Assembly: GCF_001597745.1 (NCBI RefSeq)
Contig: NZ_LUHJ01000033.1
Span: 91,229 to 137,535, forward strand
Direction: 5' to 3'
Length of the DNA: 46,307 nucleotides
Source of the DNA: Anabaena sp. 4-3
Lineage (GTDB): Bacteria; Cyanobacteriota; Cyanobacteriia; Cyanobacteriales; Nostocaceae
Under the pieces are notes generated by a model. The model did no database searches. It saw only the letters and a list, made by a program, of their open reading frames with translations, and had not been told where the DNA came from. The position numbers and the translations under genes are program-made. Of this stretch, positions 9,191 through 18,620 are shown piece after piece (positions within the stretch are counted from its first letter, which is position 1; every line of letters begins with the position of its first letter).

Positions 9191-9643
9191 ATGACAATCT
9201 ATTTTTATACTGCCCGTGAGAATTATGGCTGTTTCTCTAACTTCTCACCTCACGGCTTTATGTTGGATAATCTATATTGGTACACCAGCGAACATTATTT
9301 TCAAGCGCAAAAATTTGTCGGAACAATTCATTTAGAACAAATCCGCCTAGCAAAAACCCCCAAAGCAGCTGCAAACATGGGAAGAGACAGAAAACGTCCT
9401 TTGCGTGATGACTGGGAGCAAGTCAAAGATAACATCATGCGAAAAGCTGTGCTGAGAAAGTTTGAAACCCATGCAGATATCAGAGAAATCCTGCTTTCCA
9501 CAGGTAATGAGGAAATAGTAGAGAATTCACCCATTGACTATTACTGGGGTTGTGGTTCTGATGGTAGTGGTAAAAATATGTTAGGGATAATTTTAATGGA
9601 AGTCAGAGGGCTATTACGCTCAGATATAAAACCTGAGCCATAA
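9191..9643 (+). CDS. NADAR-family (YbiA-like) protein
   Basis: A protein of about 150 residues of the NADAR/YbiA family. Known members are N-glycosidases: YbiA-type enzymes act on early riboflavin pathway intermediates, and some NADAR proteins remove ADP-ribose from guanine in DNA as partners of DarT-like toxins. Family blocks are visible: FYTARENYGCFSNFSPHGF at the N-terminus, the SEHYFQAQKF motif, and YYWGCGSDGSGKNMLG near the C-terminus. The ATG at 9191 is preferred; an upstream in-frame TTG at 9158 has no support. No DarT-like ADP-ribosyltransferase is next to it, so a housekeeping role is more likely than antitoxin, but this is inference. Confidence 0.9.
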   Translation: MTIYFYTARENYGCFSNFSPHGFMLDNLYWYTSEHYFQAQKFVGTIHLEQIRLAKTPKAAANMGRDRKRPLRDDWEQVKDNIMRKAVLRKFETHADIREILLSTGNEEIVENSPIDYYWGCGSDGSGKNMLGIILMEVRGLLRSDIKPEP

Positions 9644-9903
9644 CGAAAACTGTAAACTAATATTTTTACGCCTTCTGCTGAGTGTTGGGAATGTTTAAAA
9701 TAGATAACAAAGGGAAGTAATCTCAGGGTATAACATTAAGTTTCGCTAATTGATAGCGATTCGCCTAGTTTAGTAAACTATCCTCAACCAAATATCAGTG
9801 CTTATAATTAATTTTTAATCTTATTTAAAGGTACTCACTTAGATCCAGGCTAAGTATATTCTTATAAAATAGCTGGCAGGTAATTCTTTATAGGAGTAAA
9901 ATT

Positions 9904-10215
9904 ATGCCTTCCTTGACTCAAGAAAAGAAATATTGCAAGTGGTTCTGGGATGAATCCCTAGGCGGTGACTTTGATGCCTGGGGTACGAGTACCTACTTTC
10001 TGGAAGTGATGGCAGTAGGCAAAGATTTATATGCGACAAGACAGATAGAGGTGTATGAGAACGGTAACGTATTATCCTATGATAATCAGCATTGTGCAGA
10101 TAACTATGGGATGTTATGCGATAAACCTTTAGAAAGAAAGGATTTACAAGAATTTGGTATTACTCAGGCAGAATTTGAAGCAGTGTGGAATAATAAAACA
10201 CCGCTAAATAGATAA
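9904..10215 (+). CDS. Small conserved hypothetical protein
   Basis: A 103-residue soluble, acidic protein with no signal peptide or membrane helix. The ATG follows a TAGGAG-type ribosome site, which supports a real gene. The part around GKDLYATRQIEVYENGNVLSYD reads like two beta strands with a turn, and the C-terminal half (ERKDLQEFGITQAEFEAVW) like a helix-turn-helix pair. It faintly recalls small proteins grouped under DUF6881, but I cannot confirm that. It stands alone, with about 260 bases upstream holding no other gene and a convergent methyltransferase gene downstream. No function is assigned. Confidence 0.7.
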   Translation: MPSLTQEKKYCKWFWDESLGGDFDAWGTSTYFLEVMAVGKDLYATRQIEVYENGNVLSYDNQHCADNYGMLCDKPLERKDLQEFGITQAEFEAVWNNKTPLNR

Positions 10216-10246
10216 AACTGCCTGAATTAATCTGACAACCTCACGA

Positions 10247-10921
10247 TTACTGATGAATTGGAGTCCAACCGCGTTTAGCCGTCCAATGGCGATCGCTTGA
10301 TTGATCAACCTGCAATCCTACTAAACCTGCTGCGTTAATTAACTTACTTACCTCATCTAAAGTCAGTGCAGCATGAAGAGAATCCCGAAATAATTGTTTT
10401 TGATGGTTGTCATATTCGTTACCAATACTTTCTACTAGAGAATTGATTGTTGCTTCATCCTCTGGACGAAATAAATCACGCAGCAAAATACCGCCATTAG
10501 GTTTCACAACGCGCTGTAATTCTTTGAAAAACAGTAGTGGTTCAGGTAAATGGTGGATCAGACTGTTGGAGACAACCAAATCAAATATCCCATCTTCATA
10601 CGGTAAACTTTTCGCATCTACCAATTCCAGGCGAATTTGTGATTGCAACCCAGCTTGCTTGACATGATTTTCCGCAATGTGCAGCATATTTTTAGCCATA
10701 TCAATAGCAATAAATTGCCACTGAGGGCGCATTTGAGACATCAAAACCGGAATTCTACCGGGGCCAGTACCAGCATCTAACACCAGTCCTGATGCGGCAG
10801 GGCCGAGGATAACCGCTTCTTGAGCAAAAGCCGTATTCACCTCTGTAAAATCCATAGTATCATAGGCGATCGCTTCCTCCCAGCTATCCATGACTTCGGG
10901 TTCTAATTTCCGCAGCATCAT
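10247..10921 (-). CDS. Class I SAM-dependent methyltransferase
   Basis: About 225 residues with the class I Rossmann methyltransferase fold. Motif I is VLDAGTGPGRIPV, the acidic residue after strand beta-2 lies in FIAIDMAKNML, and the later motifs VDAKSLPYEDGIFDLVVSNSL and HHLPEPLLFFKELQRVVKPNG are typical of the Methyltransf_11/25 group. Start choice: GGAGG lies inside the first possible ATG codon region (10933), so translation probably begins at the paired ATGs at 10921/10918, five to eight bases after it. Substrate unknown; small molecules, quinones or lipids are common for this group. Confidence 0.88.
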   Translation of the reverse strand: MMLRKLEPEVMDSWEEAIAYDTMDFTEVNTAFAQEAVILGPAASGLVLDAGTGPGRIPVLMSQMRPQWQFIAIDMAKNMLHIAENHVKQAGLQSQIRLELVDAKSLPYEDGIFDLVVSNSLIHHLPEPLLFFKELQRVVKPNGGILLRDLFRPEDEATINSLVESIGNEYDNHQKQLFRDSLHAALTLDEVSKLINAAGLVGLQVDQSSDRHWTAKRGWTPIHQ

Positions 10922-11070
10922 TAATTCCTCCATTGATTTCTACCACTAATCAACAGTAGCAGGGAACAGTTAACTGATATGTTTTTGCTGGTTGTTACCT
11001 CCCCCAATGAAATAAATCATTCATTTTAGGGAAGAATATAAATATCTCCTCAGTTATCAGGAATTGCTCA

Positions 11071-12159
11071 ATGTCAGCAGGTGAACAGAATAACAACATC
11101 AAACCTACAATTCCTGTGCAAGTTGCCAACTCGCTCCAACGAGTGAAACGCAACACAATTACCCATGAATTTGGCCAAGGATTACCAGAAGAATTACCAC
11201 AGGCTCAAGAGCATGATCAGCAAGTATCAAAAGCATACCAATTACTGCGGCAAGGAGTCCAGCAGCAGCAAGCTGGGGAAGTTCTCACAGCCATTCAGTT
11301 ATTTCAACAATCCCTAGAGATATTTCAACTAGCTGGAGATACACCACACCAAGAACAAGTCCTGTCTATGTTGGCACTGCTAGCTTACACTTCAGGTGAT
11401 TATAAAAGTGTTATTACTTACGGACATAAGTTTTTAAATTTACAGGGTAAAACAAAACTATCAGTGCGAATGCAAATGCTTTCCCATTTAGGAAATGCTT
11501 ACCGTCACCTGAACAACTACAACCAAGCCATAGAATTTTTAGAAGAATGTTTACAATTAACTCGACAGCTACAAGACAAACGCTCTCAAGTTGCAGCTTT
11601 AAATAATTTAGGATTGGTGTATAAAGCTATAGGTAACTTGGCACGAGCTATTGAATATCAAGAGCAAAGCTTAGAAATTGTGCAAGAATTACAAGATACC
11701 TGGGGTATAGAACAGGTATTAAAAAATCTCGGTAATGCTTGGTATGCCTTGGACAACTACCCCAAGGCGATCGCCTATTATGAAAAATGTGTCAAAATAG
11801 CTCTTTCCCTGAAAAACCCGCGTAGTGCGGCTCAGGTATTAAAAAATTTAGGTAATGCTTGTTATGCCATCGGCGATTACGCCAAATCAATTAAGTATTA
11901 TGAAAAACGGTTACAGTTAGCCCAACAACTCAAAGATCAACGTAGTCAAGAGCAAACCCTTGCTAGCCTTGGCGTTGCTTGTGAAGCTTTAGGAGACTAT
12001 CGCCGCGCAATTACATACTATGAAGCCCGCTTGTTATTAGCAAGAAGCCTCAAAGACCGTCGTATTGAAGAACAAACCCTGTCTAGTTTGAAAATTGCTT
12101 GCTACGCCTTGGGTGATTATGCCAAAGCCATGCAGTATCAGCAAGGAACTATAGATTAA
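11071..12159 (+). CDS. Tetratricopeptide-repeat protein
   Basis: A 362-residue soluble protein of about six or seven TPR units with a 40-residue period, of the LGNAYRHLNNYNQAIEFLEE type (TPR_12, Rapsyn/LGN-like). Repeats start near residue 50 and run to the C-terminus. Two neighbouring repeats are close to identical at DNA level around 11716 and 11836, exactly 120 bases apart, which suggests recent internal duplication. No catalytic or DNA-binding domain is attached, so it is probably a protein-interaction scaffold. Immediately downstream come short CTGGGGA tandem repeats. Its partners are not evident from the neighbours. Confidence 0.88.
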   Translation: MSAGEQNNNIKPTIPVQVANSLQRVKRNTITHEFGQGLPEELPQAQEHDQQVSKAYQLLRQGVQQQQAGEVLTAIQLFQQSLEIFQLAGDTPHQEQVLSMLALLAYTSGDYKSVITYGHKFLNLQGKTKLSVRMQMLSHLGNAYRHLNNYNQAIEFLEECLQLTRQLQDKRSQVAALNNLGLVYKAIGNLARAIEYQEQSLEIVQELQDTWGIEQVLKNLGNAWYALDNYPKAIAYYEKCVKIALSLKNPRSAAQVLKNLGNACYAIGDYAKSIKYYEKRLQLAQQLKDQRSQEQTLASLGVACEALGDYRRAITYYEARLLLARSLKDRRIEEQTLSSLKIACYALGDYAKAMQYQQGTID

Positions 12160-12200
12160 CTGGGGACTGGGGACTCTTGACTGGGGATTGGGGATAGAAT
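12160..12200. repeat. Short tandem repeat, CTGGGGA type
   Basis: Units of CTGGGGA or a one-base variant repeat four times right after the TPR gene stop codon. This is one of the heptamer classes typical of heterocyst-forming cyanobacteria; related CCCCAGT units occur near 17848 and 29390. Confidence 0.75.
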
Positions 12201-12338
12201 ATTTTTTAAGTGTTGGAGTAGGCTGTTCTAGAAAACGGCTGAGGGAAAATTTATTGATACAATATAGTTTTAGTCAATCTTCAGATTCAGTAACCTTATT
12301 TGTCTGAAAAAAATTTATCTTCAGACACCGAGATTTTC

Positions 12339-13028
12339 ATGAGCAACGATATTCAACTGAGCCTGTTTAATGAAGAATCCAACTTTCACCAAAAACAGCT
12401 GATTCCCACAGATGCGAAAATTCCTGTTCCGCCTGGAACTTATACTAATATGAGCGAGTTAGCACAACATTGCAATCAGTGCGATCGCTGTGAATTAGGT
12501 AAAACCCGGACACACGCTGTTGTCGGCCGGGGAAATCTCCAAGCACCAATTATGATTATTGGAGAAGCACCAGGTCAAAACGAAGATGAAACAGGTTTAC
12601 CCTTTGTTGGTAGGTCAGGACAGTTACTAGAAAATATACTAGCATCTGTGAAGTTAAGTACCGAACATGATATCTACATCTGTAACATCAATAAATGCCG
12701 TCCACCGAATAACCGAGTGCCTAACCCCAACGAAATGGCGGCCTGTTTACCCTATTTATTAGAACAAATTCGTCTGGTTGACCCGAAAATTATTTTGCTC
12801 ACAGGTGCAACAGCAGTCAAAGGTATTACAGGTGATAAGCGGGGAATTACTAAAATTCGTGGTCAGTGGCTAGAATGGCAAGGACGTTTATGTATGCCGA
12901 TTTTTCACCCATCCTACTTACTGCGTAACCCTTCTAAAGAAGTTGGTAGTCCTAAATGGTTGATGTGGCAAGATATACAGGCAGTTCGTAATAAATACGA
13001 TGAAATCAGCAACAACAGCGCAAGTTAA
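12339..13028 (+). CDS. Family 4 uracil-DNA glycosylase (iron-sulfur)
   Basis: Removes uracil from DNA at the start of base excision repair. The ATG at 12339 is chosen over an upstream TTG at 12300, giving 229 residues. Motif A is GEAPGQNEDETGLPFVG and motif B is FHPSYLLRNP near the C-terminus. Cysteines for a 4Fe-4S cluster are present: CNQCDRC at about residues 45-51 (only two of these are expected to bind), then C in YICNINKCRPP and C in MAACLPYL. The N-terminal 35 residues are variable and uncharacterised. It lies convergent to the small membrane-protein gene that follows, which ends four bases inside this gene. Confidence 0.93.
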   Translation: MSNDIQLSLFNEESNFHQKQLIPTDAKIPVPPGTYTNMSELAQHCNQCDRCELGKTRTHAVVGRGNLQAPIMIIGEAPGQNEDETGLPFVGRSGQLLENILASVKLSTEHDIYICNINKCRPPNNRVPNPNEMAACLPYLLEQIRLVDPKIILLTGATAVKGITGDKRGITKIRGQWLEWQGRLCMPIFHPSYLLRNPSKEVGSPKWLMWQDIQAVRNKYDEISNNSAS

Positions 13029-13636
13029 ATTTTTGGATTACGTACAGTTCCCGCTTGACAATCTCGCAACCAAGTTTTAATTCCTTGAGCCACACTACCG
13101 TTACTACTATCCCGTGGGGGTGTTGGTGGCTGTTGTTTGGGATAAGAACCAGTTTGAGTGAACATGATCACAAACTGCCAAGCCTCTGGTGTTTTCGTCA
13201 ACAGTAGTCGGTGAAATTGTTGTAATTCTACCACTTTTGTATCGATGTACTGTCTTTCTAAAGTGGTAAAAAATACTTGCTCAATGTTTTGGTTAGTGCT
13301 TTTTTCTTGACCAATGGGTTGCAATGGCAAGGGTTGAAATTCTGGTCTACCAGCTACCAGCATATAGCTATAAACATCGCTACTTCTACGCAGACGGCGA
13401 CCGCGCTGACTAGCACGGTTAGCGTAGCTAGGTAAATCGCGCAATAACTGAGTAGTTAATGTTTCTATATTTTGCTGACTACAAACAGACTTCTCCCCCC
13501 TGTTACTTTGTAAAGAGGGTTTAGGGGAGAGTGCCTGAGTAAATGCTGAGTGATGCCAGCTACTTACTACTAGCAGCCAGAAGCCGCCAGCTAATAGCCA
13601 CAAGTAGTAATTTACTGAACGGGTAACAGGTTTCAT
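13025..13636 (-). CDS. Conserved hypothetical protein with one N-terminal membrane segment
   Basis: A 203-residue protein starting at the ATG at 13636, which overlaps the pyrF stop codon by four bases (ATGA), so it is translationally coupled to pyrF. A hydrophobic stretch ([18 protein letters not shown]) near residues 9-27 is a signal anchor or uncleaved signal peptide. The remainder is soluble and probably lies outside the cytoplasm, with two cysteines (SVCSQQ and LRDCQAG) that could form a disulfide. A basic [15 protein letters not shown] segment is central. I do not recognise a domain. The coupling to pyrF looks like gene order rather than pathway. Confidence 0.75.
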   Translation of the reverse strand: MKPVTRSVNYYLWLLAGGFWLLVVSSWHHSAFTQALSPKPSLQSNRGEKSVCSQQNIETLTTQLLRDLPSYANRASQRGRRLRRSSDVYSYMLVAGRPEFQPLPLQPIGQEKSTNQNIEQVFFTTLERQYIDTKVVELQQFHRLLLTKTPEAWQFVIMFTQTGSYPKQQPPTPPRDSSNGSVAQGIKTWLRDCQAGTVRNPKI

Positions 13637-14346
13637 GCTGTGGTTAACTCTTGGACAATGCGTTGCCAAGCTAACTCAGGTTCAGCCGCAGCAGTAATCG
13701 GACGACCAATTACTAAGTAATCTGCACCGGCTTGGATAGCTTCGGCAGGGGTAAGCGATCGCTTTTGATCTCCCGCTTCCGCCCAAGTGGGACGCACCCC
13801 CGGACAAACGAACAGAAAGTCATCCCCACAAATTTGGCGTAACTGTGCGACTTCTTGGGGTGAACAAACCGCCCCATCTAAACCCGATCCTTTGGCCATC
13901 AACGCCATTTCTAAGGCATATTCTGGCAACTCTAGGGGAATTTTCAAATCTACAGCCAACTGTCTGGCTGAAATACTCGTTAGCAGCGTCACAGCAATCA
14001 ATTTAGGTGGTTTGACCCCTGCTTGTGTCGCCCCCTGCTGTACCGCATCCGTAGCGGCTTGTAGGGCATTTCTGCCAGCAGTAGCATGAATAGTGAGTAA
14101 ATCCACACCGTAACCCGCCGCAGCCCGACAAGCTCCTGCTACAGTGTTAGGGATGTCGTGAAACTTTAAATCTAGAAATATTTTCTTATCCCTAGATTTC
14201 AGCACTTCCAGAATTTTCGGCCCCACACTGGTGAATAGTTCTAAGCCGACTTTCCAGAAACTCACTGCTTCTAGCCTATCGATGAGGGCGATCGCACTTT
14301 TTTCATCCGCCACATCTAAAGGGACAATAATTTGGTCATTAGTCAT
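13633..14346 (-). CDS. pyrF: Orotidine 5'-phosphate decarboxylase
   Basis: Catalyses decarboxylation of OMP to UMP, the last step of pyrimidine biosynthesis. The 237-residue length is normal for the group I bacterial enzyme. The catalytic block [13 protein letters not shown] carries the Asp-x-Lys-x-x-Asp motif, and the phosphate-binding end has CPGVRP and [11 protein letters not shown]. The start ATG (14346) is itself the last usable unit of an ATGACTA heptamer array, so the first four residues, MTND, are encoded by repeat sequence and no ribosome binding site can be seen. The downstream gene overlaps it by four bases. Confidence 0.97.
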   Translation of the reverse strand: MTNDQIIVPLDVADEKSAIALIDRLEAVSFWKVGLELFTSVGPKILEVLKSRDKKIFLDLKFHDIPNTVAGACRAAAGYGVDLLTIHATAGRNALQAATDAVQQGATQAGVKPPKLIAVTLLTSISARQLAVDLKIPLELPEYALEMALMAKGSGLDGAVCSPQEVAQLRQICGDDFLFVCPGVRPTWAEAGDQKRSLTPAEAIQAGADYLVIGRPITAAAEPELAWQRIVQELTTA

Positions 14347-14380
14347 TAGTCATTAGTCATTAGTCATTAGTCATTAGTTA
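14334..14380. repeat. ATGACTA heptamer array running into the pyrF start codon
   Basis: Five perfect AGTCATT units (14341-14375), flanked by variant units, read as ATGACTA on the minus strand. Each in-array ATG opens the four-codon reading frame ATG ACT AAT GAC TAA, whose stop overlaps a later ATG as TAATG. Only the unit next to the gene lacks this stop, and it becomes the pyrF start. Confidence 0.95.
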
Positions 14381-14415
14381 CTTTAGCTTGTCTTTGTGAC
14401 CACCCCCAAAGTTAA

Positions 14416-15621
14416 CTATTGGGTACTGCTGACAAGTCGGACAAATTTATTTTTACCAACTTGTAGAACTTTACCGTGTAAATCACTCGGTTGCTCAAAA
14501 CAGGTATCAACATCAGTGATGCGATCGCCATCTAAGCGGACACCACCTTCTTGAATTTTGCGCTTACCTTCGCCGGTACTTTTACACAAACCACTAACAT
14601 TGAGTAAATAAGCTAACTTCACCGGGAATTGGGAAACCTCAGCTAAAGAAAATTCAGGAACCGCACCTTCTTTACCGCCGCTTTTCGCTGCTTCCTTGGC
14701 TTCATTCGCTGCCTGTTCACCGTGGTATTGTTTGACGACTTCCCAGGCTAACAACATTTGGCGATCGCGCGGATTTTCCGGTAACTTGTCTAAAGGTAAA
14801 TCTGTCAACAACTCAAAATACTGCCTCAGCAAATGATCAGGAACACCCTGCAACTTCTGATACTTTTGTCCAGGGTGTTCCGACAAACCGACATAATTCC
14901 CCAAAGATTTGGACATTTTTTGTTGTCCATCCGTCCCAATCAAAATCGGTAAAAGTACGCCAAACTGGGGCTTTTGACCAAAATGACGCTGTAAATCTCT
15001 ACCCACAGCAATGTTAAACTTTTGATCAGTTCCTCCTAATTCCACATCTGCCTCAACCGCCACCGAATCATAACCTTGCATCAACGGGTAGAGGAACTCA
15101 TGCAAAAAAATCGGATTCTCTTTTTTATAACGTTCAGCAAAACCTTCCTTGGCTAGCATCTGTCCCACAGTCATGGTTGCCAATAACTCAATGATTTTCC
15201 CTAAATCAAGTTGAGAAAGCCATTCCGAGTTATAACGTACCTCTAATCTACCTGGTGTGTCAAAATCCAAAATAGGACGCACTTGATCAAGGTAAGTTTG
15301 AGCATTTTGCTTTACCTCTGCTTGTGTCAGTTGGCGACGCACCTCAGATTTACCTGTTGGATCACCGATGCGAGCCGTAAAATCGCCAATAATCAGGACT
15401 GCCGTATGACCAGCATCTTGAAATGCTCGCAGTTTTCGGACTGGTATGCTATGACCAAGATGAATATCTGCACCAGTAGGATCAATTCCCAACTTAACCC
15501 GCAAAGGCCGATTCGTAGTTGCCAAGCGTTTCTCTAAACTTTCAACTTCGTGTTCAGTATCAGTTGGTTGTGGGAATACTTCCACTATCCCACGATTTAG
15601 CCAAGAAAAATTATCCGCCAT
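14416..15621 (-). CDS. tyrS: Tyrosyl-tRNA synthetase
   Basis: Charges tRNA-Tyr with tyrosine. From the ATG at 15621 the protein has 401 residues, the usual size; an in-frame TTG at 15711 would add 30 residues of non-homologous look, so I prefer the shorter form. The class I signature is [18 protein letters not shown] (HIGH variant) and the second is [14 protein letters not shown]-terminal S4 RNA-binding domain covers about the last 65 residues ([18 protein letters not shown]). The sequence resembles the TyrRS subgroup with HLGH and a long spacing to KMSKS. No T-box was noticed upstream. Confidence 0.96.
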   Translation of the reverse strand: MADNFSWLNRGIVEVFPQPTDTEHEVESLEKRLATTNRPLRVKLGIDPTGADIHLGHSIPVRKLRAFQDAGHTAVLIIGDFTARIGDPTGKSEVRRQLTQAEVKQNAQTYLDQVRPILDFDTPGRLEVRYNSEWLSQLDLGKIIELLATMTVGQMLAKEGFAERYKKENPIFLHEFLYPLMQGYDSVAVEADVELGGTDQKFNIAVGRDLQRHFGQKPQFGVLLPILIGTDGQQKMSKSLGNYVGLSEHPGQKYQKLQGVPDHLLRQYFELLTDLPLDKLPENPRDRQMLLAWEVVKQYHGEQAANEAKEAAKSGGKEGAVPEFSLAEVSQFPVKLAYLLNVSGLCKSTGEGKRKIQEGGVRLDGDRITDVDTCFEQPSDLHGKVLQVGKNKFVRLVSSTQ

Positions 15622-15794
15622 ACTAGGAGATTCGCTATTAACTACGCTTTTGACTTTAGCAGTGAGGTTGGTTATGTTCACGCTCACATTCACCGTAATT
15701 TCATCTGCCAAACTAATATAATTGCAAAAAATTAACCGCCCTGCTGCAAATAATCAATTACAGTAATATTTACAAGTGAGGAAGTGAAATCGCC

Positions 15795-17717
15795 GTGTCT
15801 TCTAGGACTTTTGAAGAAAAGCAATCCCAACATCAAACCTCATCGGGTTTTGAGTTTTTTAAAGGAGTAGGCCAAATTGCTGGCGGTACTCTCCTATCAA
15901 TCACAATGTTGACAAGCTCCATTGTAGCCGGAGGGCTGGTTGGTCTAGCCATCAGTTTCCGTAATTTGCCAGATGTCAGGCAACTACGTAACTTCTTTCC
16001 ATCAGAAACAACTTATATTTATGACATTAAAGGCAAACTGTTAACCAGTATCCACGGAGAAGCCAATCGGGAAGTAGTACCTCTAGATAAAATTTCCCCC
16101 AACCTGAAACGGGCGGTACTAGCCAGTGAAGATAGTCACTTCTATTACCACCACGGCATTAATCCCACGGGTGTCGGGCGTGCTGTAGTTGTCAACTGGT
16201 TAGCCGGTGGTGTCCGAGAGGGTGGCTCTACCGTTACCATGCAGTTGGTAAAAAACTTATTTTTGACTCGTAGACGTGCATTTACCCGTAAGTTAGCAGA
16301 AGCCGTCTTAGCTATTCGCTTAGAGCAAATTCTCACTAAAGACCAAATTTTAGAAATGTACCTCAATCAAGTGTATTGGGGTCATAATAATTACGGTGTC
16401 CAAACAGCAGCACGTAGCTATTTTGACAAGTCAGCCGAAAACCTGACTCTGGCTGAATCAGCAATGATGGCTGGTTTAATCCAAGCACCAGAGGAATTCA
16501 GCCCTTTTGCTAATAGGAAGCTAGCGAAACAAAAACAAAAAGAAGTTTTAGGGCGAATGCTGGATTTGAACTGGATTACCCAGGAAGAATATGATCAAGC
16601 CCTCAACGAAGAAATTAAATACGGCAGAATCCGGTCATTTCAAGGCAGTGCTTTACCGTATATCACCAATAGTGTGGCACAGGAATTAGCTAAAAAGTTT
16701 GGGCGTGACACGCTACTTAAAGGTGGAATGCGCGTACAAACCACAGTTGATGCTAATTTTCAACTGATGGCTGAAGATATTGTCAAAAAATGGCATAAAA
16801 GGCTTCTCGCTCAAGGCTTAAGCAAAAACCAAATTGCTTTAGTTGCAATCGATCCGCGTACTCATTTTGTCAAAGCCCTAGTAGGTGGCGTAGATTCGAG
16901 AACTAGCGAATTTAACCGAGCTACCCAAGCCCAGCGTCAGCCAGGATCTGCTTTTAAGCCATTTGTTTACTATGCTGCTTTCGCTAATGGTAAGTATACA
17001 CCAGACAGCACAGTTATAGATTCTCCCGTCCGGTATCGAGATGGTAGTGGCTGGTATACTCCCAGAAACTATGATGGCTCATTTAGTGGAGCCATGTCAG
17101 TTCGCAAAGCTCTGGCACAATCACGCAATATTCCTGTGATTAAAATTGGTAAAGAAATCGGCATGAATAAAGTGATTGAAACCTGCCGCACTTTAGGTAT
17201 TATGAGTCCAATGGAACCGGTGACTTCTTTACCTCTAGGTGCAATTGGTGTCACACCCCTAGAAATGGCTAGTGCCTATGCTACCTTTGCGAATTACGGC
17301 TGGCAGTCATCACCGACGGTGATCGCTCGGATTACTGATAGCAGTGGTAATGTGTTATTAGATAATACTCCCAAACCCCAGCTTGTTTTAGACCCTTGGG
17401 CTTCAGCAGCAATTCTTGATACAATGCAGTCTGTAGTTACCGAAGGTACAGGTAAAGGGGCTGCGATTGGCCGCCCATCTGCTGGTAAGACGGGTACAAC
17501 ATCCTCAGAAAAAGATATTTGGTATGTGGGTACTGTGCCACAGTTAACAACGGCTGTCTGGATAGGTAGAGATGACAACCGACAACTAGCCAGTGGAGCA
17601 ACTGGTGGTGGTATGGTAGCTCCCATCTGGAAGGAATTTATGACTCAAGCCCTTAAAGGTGTACCTGTAGAAAAATTCAAGCCACCTTCTCAGTTCCCTC
17701 GTCCCAAATCGAATTAG
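15795..17717 (+). CDS. Class A penicillin-binding protein (PBP1A family)
   Basis: Bifunctional peptidoglycan glycosyltransferase and transpeptidase anchored in the inner membrane. GTG start, 640 residues. A single membrane helix covers about residues 28-58. The GT51 domain (about 75-245) has the catalytic glutamate E112 in EDSHFYYHHGINP and the GGSTVTMQLVKNLFL block. The transpeptidase domain (about 325-610) has S385-AFK, SRN and KTGTTS motifs. The C-terminus is short and basic. It is divergent from tyrS and followed immediately by an octamer repeat array whose first base is the last base of the stop codon. Cyanobacteria usually encode several such enzymes; which cell-wall task this one serves is not visible. 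Confidence 0.95.
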   Translation: MSSRTFEEKQSQHQTSSGFEFFKGVGQIAGGTLLSITMLTSSIVAGGLVGLAISFRNLPDVRQLRNFFPSETTYIYDIKGKLLTSIHGEANREVVPLDKISPNLKRAVLASEDSHFYYHHGINPTGVGRAVVVNWLAGGVREGGSTVTMQLVKNLFLTRRRAFTRKLAEAVLAIRLEQILTKDQILEMYLNQVYWGHNNYGVQTAARSYFDKSAENLTLAESAMMAGLIQAPEEFSPFANRKLAKQKQKEVLGRMLDLNWITQEEYDQALNEEIKYGRIRSFQGSALPYITNSVAQELAKKFGRDTLLKGGMRVQTTVDANFQLMAEDIVKKWHKRLLAQGLSKNQIALVAIDPRTHFVKALVGGVDSRTSEFNRATQAQRQPGSAFKPFVYYAAFANGKYTPDSTVIDSPVRYRDGSGWYTPRNYDGSFSGAMSVRKALAQSRNIPVIKIGKEIGMNKVIETCRTLGIMSPMEPVTSLPLGAIGVTPLEMASAYATFANYGWQSSPTVIARITDSSGNVLLDNTPKPQLVLDPWASAAILDTMQSVVTEGTGKGAAIGRPSAGKTGTTSSEKDIWYVGTVPQLTTAVWIGRDDNRQLASGATGGGMVAPIWKEFMTQALKGVPVEKFKPPSQFPRPKSN

Positions 17718-17768
17718 GGAGTAGGGGAGTAGGGGAGTAGGGGAGCAGGGGAGCAGGGGAGCAGGGGA
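17717..17768. repeat. GGGAGTAG/GGGAGCAG octamer array after the PBP gene
   Basis: About six and a half octamer units, three GGGAGTAG followed by three GGGAGCAG, begin at the last base of the PBP stop codon. Between 17786 and 17841 a TTTTGAAT-type octamer repeat and a CCCCAGT unit follow. The 160 bases between the two convergent genes are therefore nearly all repeat. Confidence 0.9.
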
Positions 17769-17876
17769 TATTTTTCCGCAAAATTCTTTAATTTTGAATT
17801 TTGTAGCTTGCTTCCCGTAGGGTATTTTAAATTTTGAATTGATTTGTCCCCAGTCCCTTCCAGTCCCCAATCCCTA

Positions 17877-18200
17877 TTAAGATTGTTTTTCTAGTTCAGA
17901 TTTCATTCTCTGTAGAGTCAGGTGCATTTGATCAAACATCTGTTGGGGAGTGATGCCGAACTGATTAAGCTGTGTTTTCAGTTGCTCTACAGTCATTTGT
18001 GCCATGAAGTCTTCAGAAAGCTCGAATCGCTTCATAAAAATGCGATAGCGATCCATCATCGCTTCCATTTGCTCAATAAACAGTTTTTTGCCTTCACGGT
18101 CAAACTTACCGTAATTATTGCCTAGCTTAATCAGTGCTTGATAATCTTCAAACAGCTGTTTTGCTTCTTGCTGAACTATGTCAGAGTCAAAGAATCCCAT
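17877..18200 (-). CDS. DUF1825 protein
   Basis: A 107-residue cyanobacterial protein of the DUF1825 family, of unknown function. It starts MGFFDSDIVQQEAKQLFEDY, which is characteristic. It is almost wholly alpha-helical and charged, with no signal peptide or membrane segment, and probably forms a helical bundle. The ATG follows AGAGG at about six bases. It is convergent with the PBP gene and has over 400 bases of gene-free DNA upstream. Confidence 0.9.
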   Translation of the reverse strand: MGFFDSDIVQQEAKQLFEDYQALIKLGNNYGKFDREGKKLFIEQMEAMMDRYRIFMKRFELSEDFMAQMTVEQLKTQLNQFGITPQQMFDQMHLTLQRMKSELEKQS

Positions 18201-18620
18201 GTGCCTCTATTCAACCGAGTCTGAACACTCAGTAGCTTATAGTTTTGCCTCTATTCTTATTCTAGTCTAGGGGAGTGAACTTAAGAAACAACTTCGGTCT
18301 AAGTACGGTTTTTTACCGAAATTTCAACACTTGACTAGGGATAAGTTGTATATTTGTGGCGTTTTACTCAATAAACCAGCAATTTTCCAGGTTAAAAAAT
18401 CTGGGCTGTCACCGCGCATAATTCGCTCAGATGATTTGAGATTCGCAGTGGAAAACTTTAAGATAGCATCGGAGAATAGAGATTGAAAAGTAAAAATCAA
18501 TAGAATAGATGTTATGTTCGCTGATTAGTCTGAATGTTGTGATGCTGTATTGACCCCAGTGCTTTGTTAGTATGGCTGTTTGATTGTCCTGAATGTGGTG
18601 ATGGTGAATTAATAGCGGAT
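18201..18620. other. Intergenic region between divergent genes
   Basis: About 420 bases between the DUF1825 gene and the TM2 gene. The TM2 reading frame is open upstream to a TTG at 18564, but the extra residues (including CPECGDGE) look unlike the family. No RNA gene or clear repeat was seen. It must hold both promoters, but none could be placed with confidence. Confidence 0.5.

Noticed and set aside
9191-10215. NADAR gene with the following small gene as a DarTG-like toxin-antitoxin pair
   Set aside because: The small protein shows no ADP-ribosyltransferase motifs and is 260 bases away, so pairing is not supported.
15621-15711. 30-residue N-terminal extension of TyrRS from a TTG codon
   Set aside because: TyrRS of this type starts at the MADNFSWL-like sequence; the extension has no homologous character.
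18201-18620. A small RNA gene in the gap before the TM2 gene
   Set aside because: No paired promoter, structured core and terminator could be made out.
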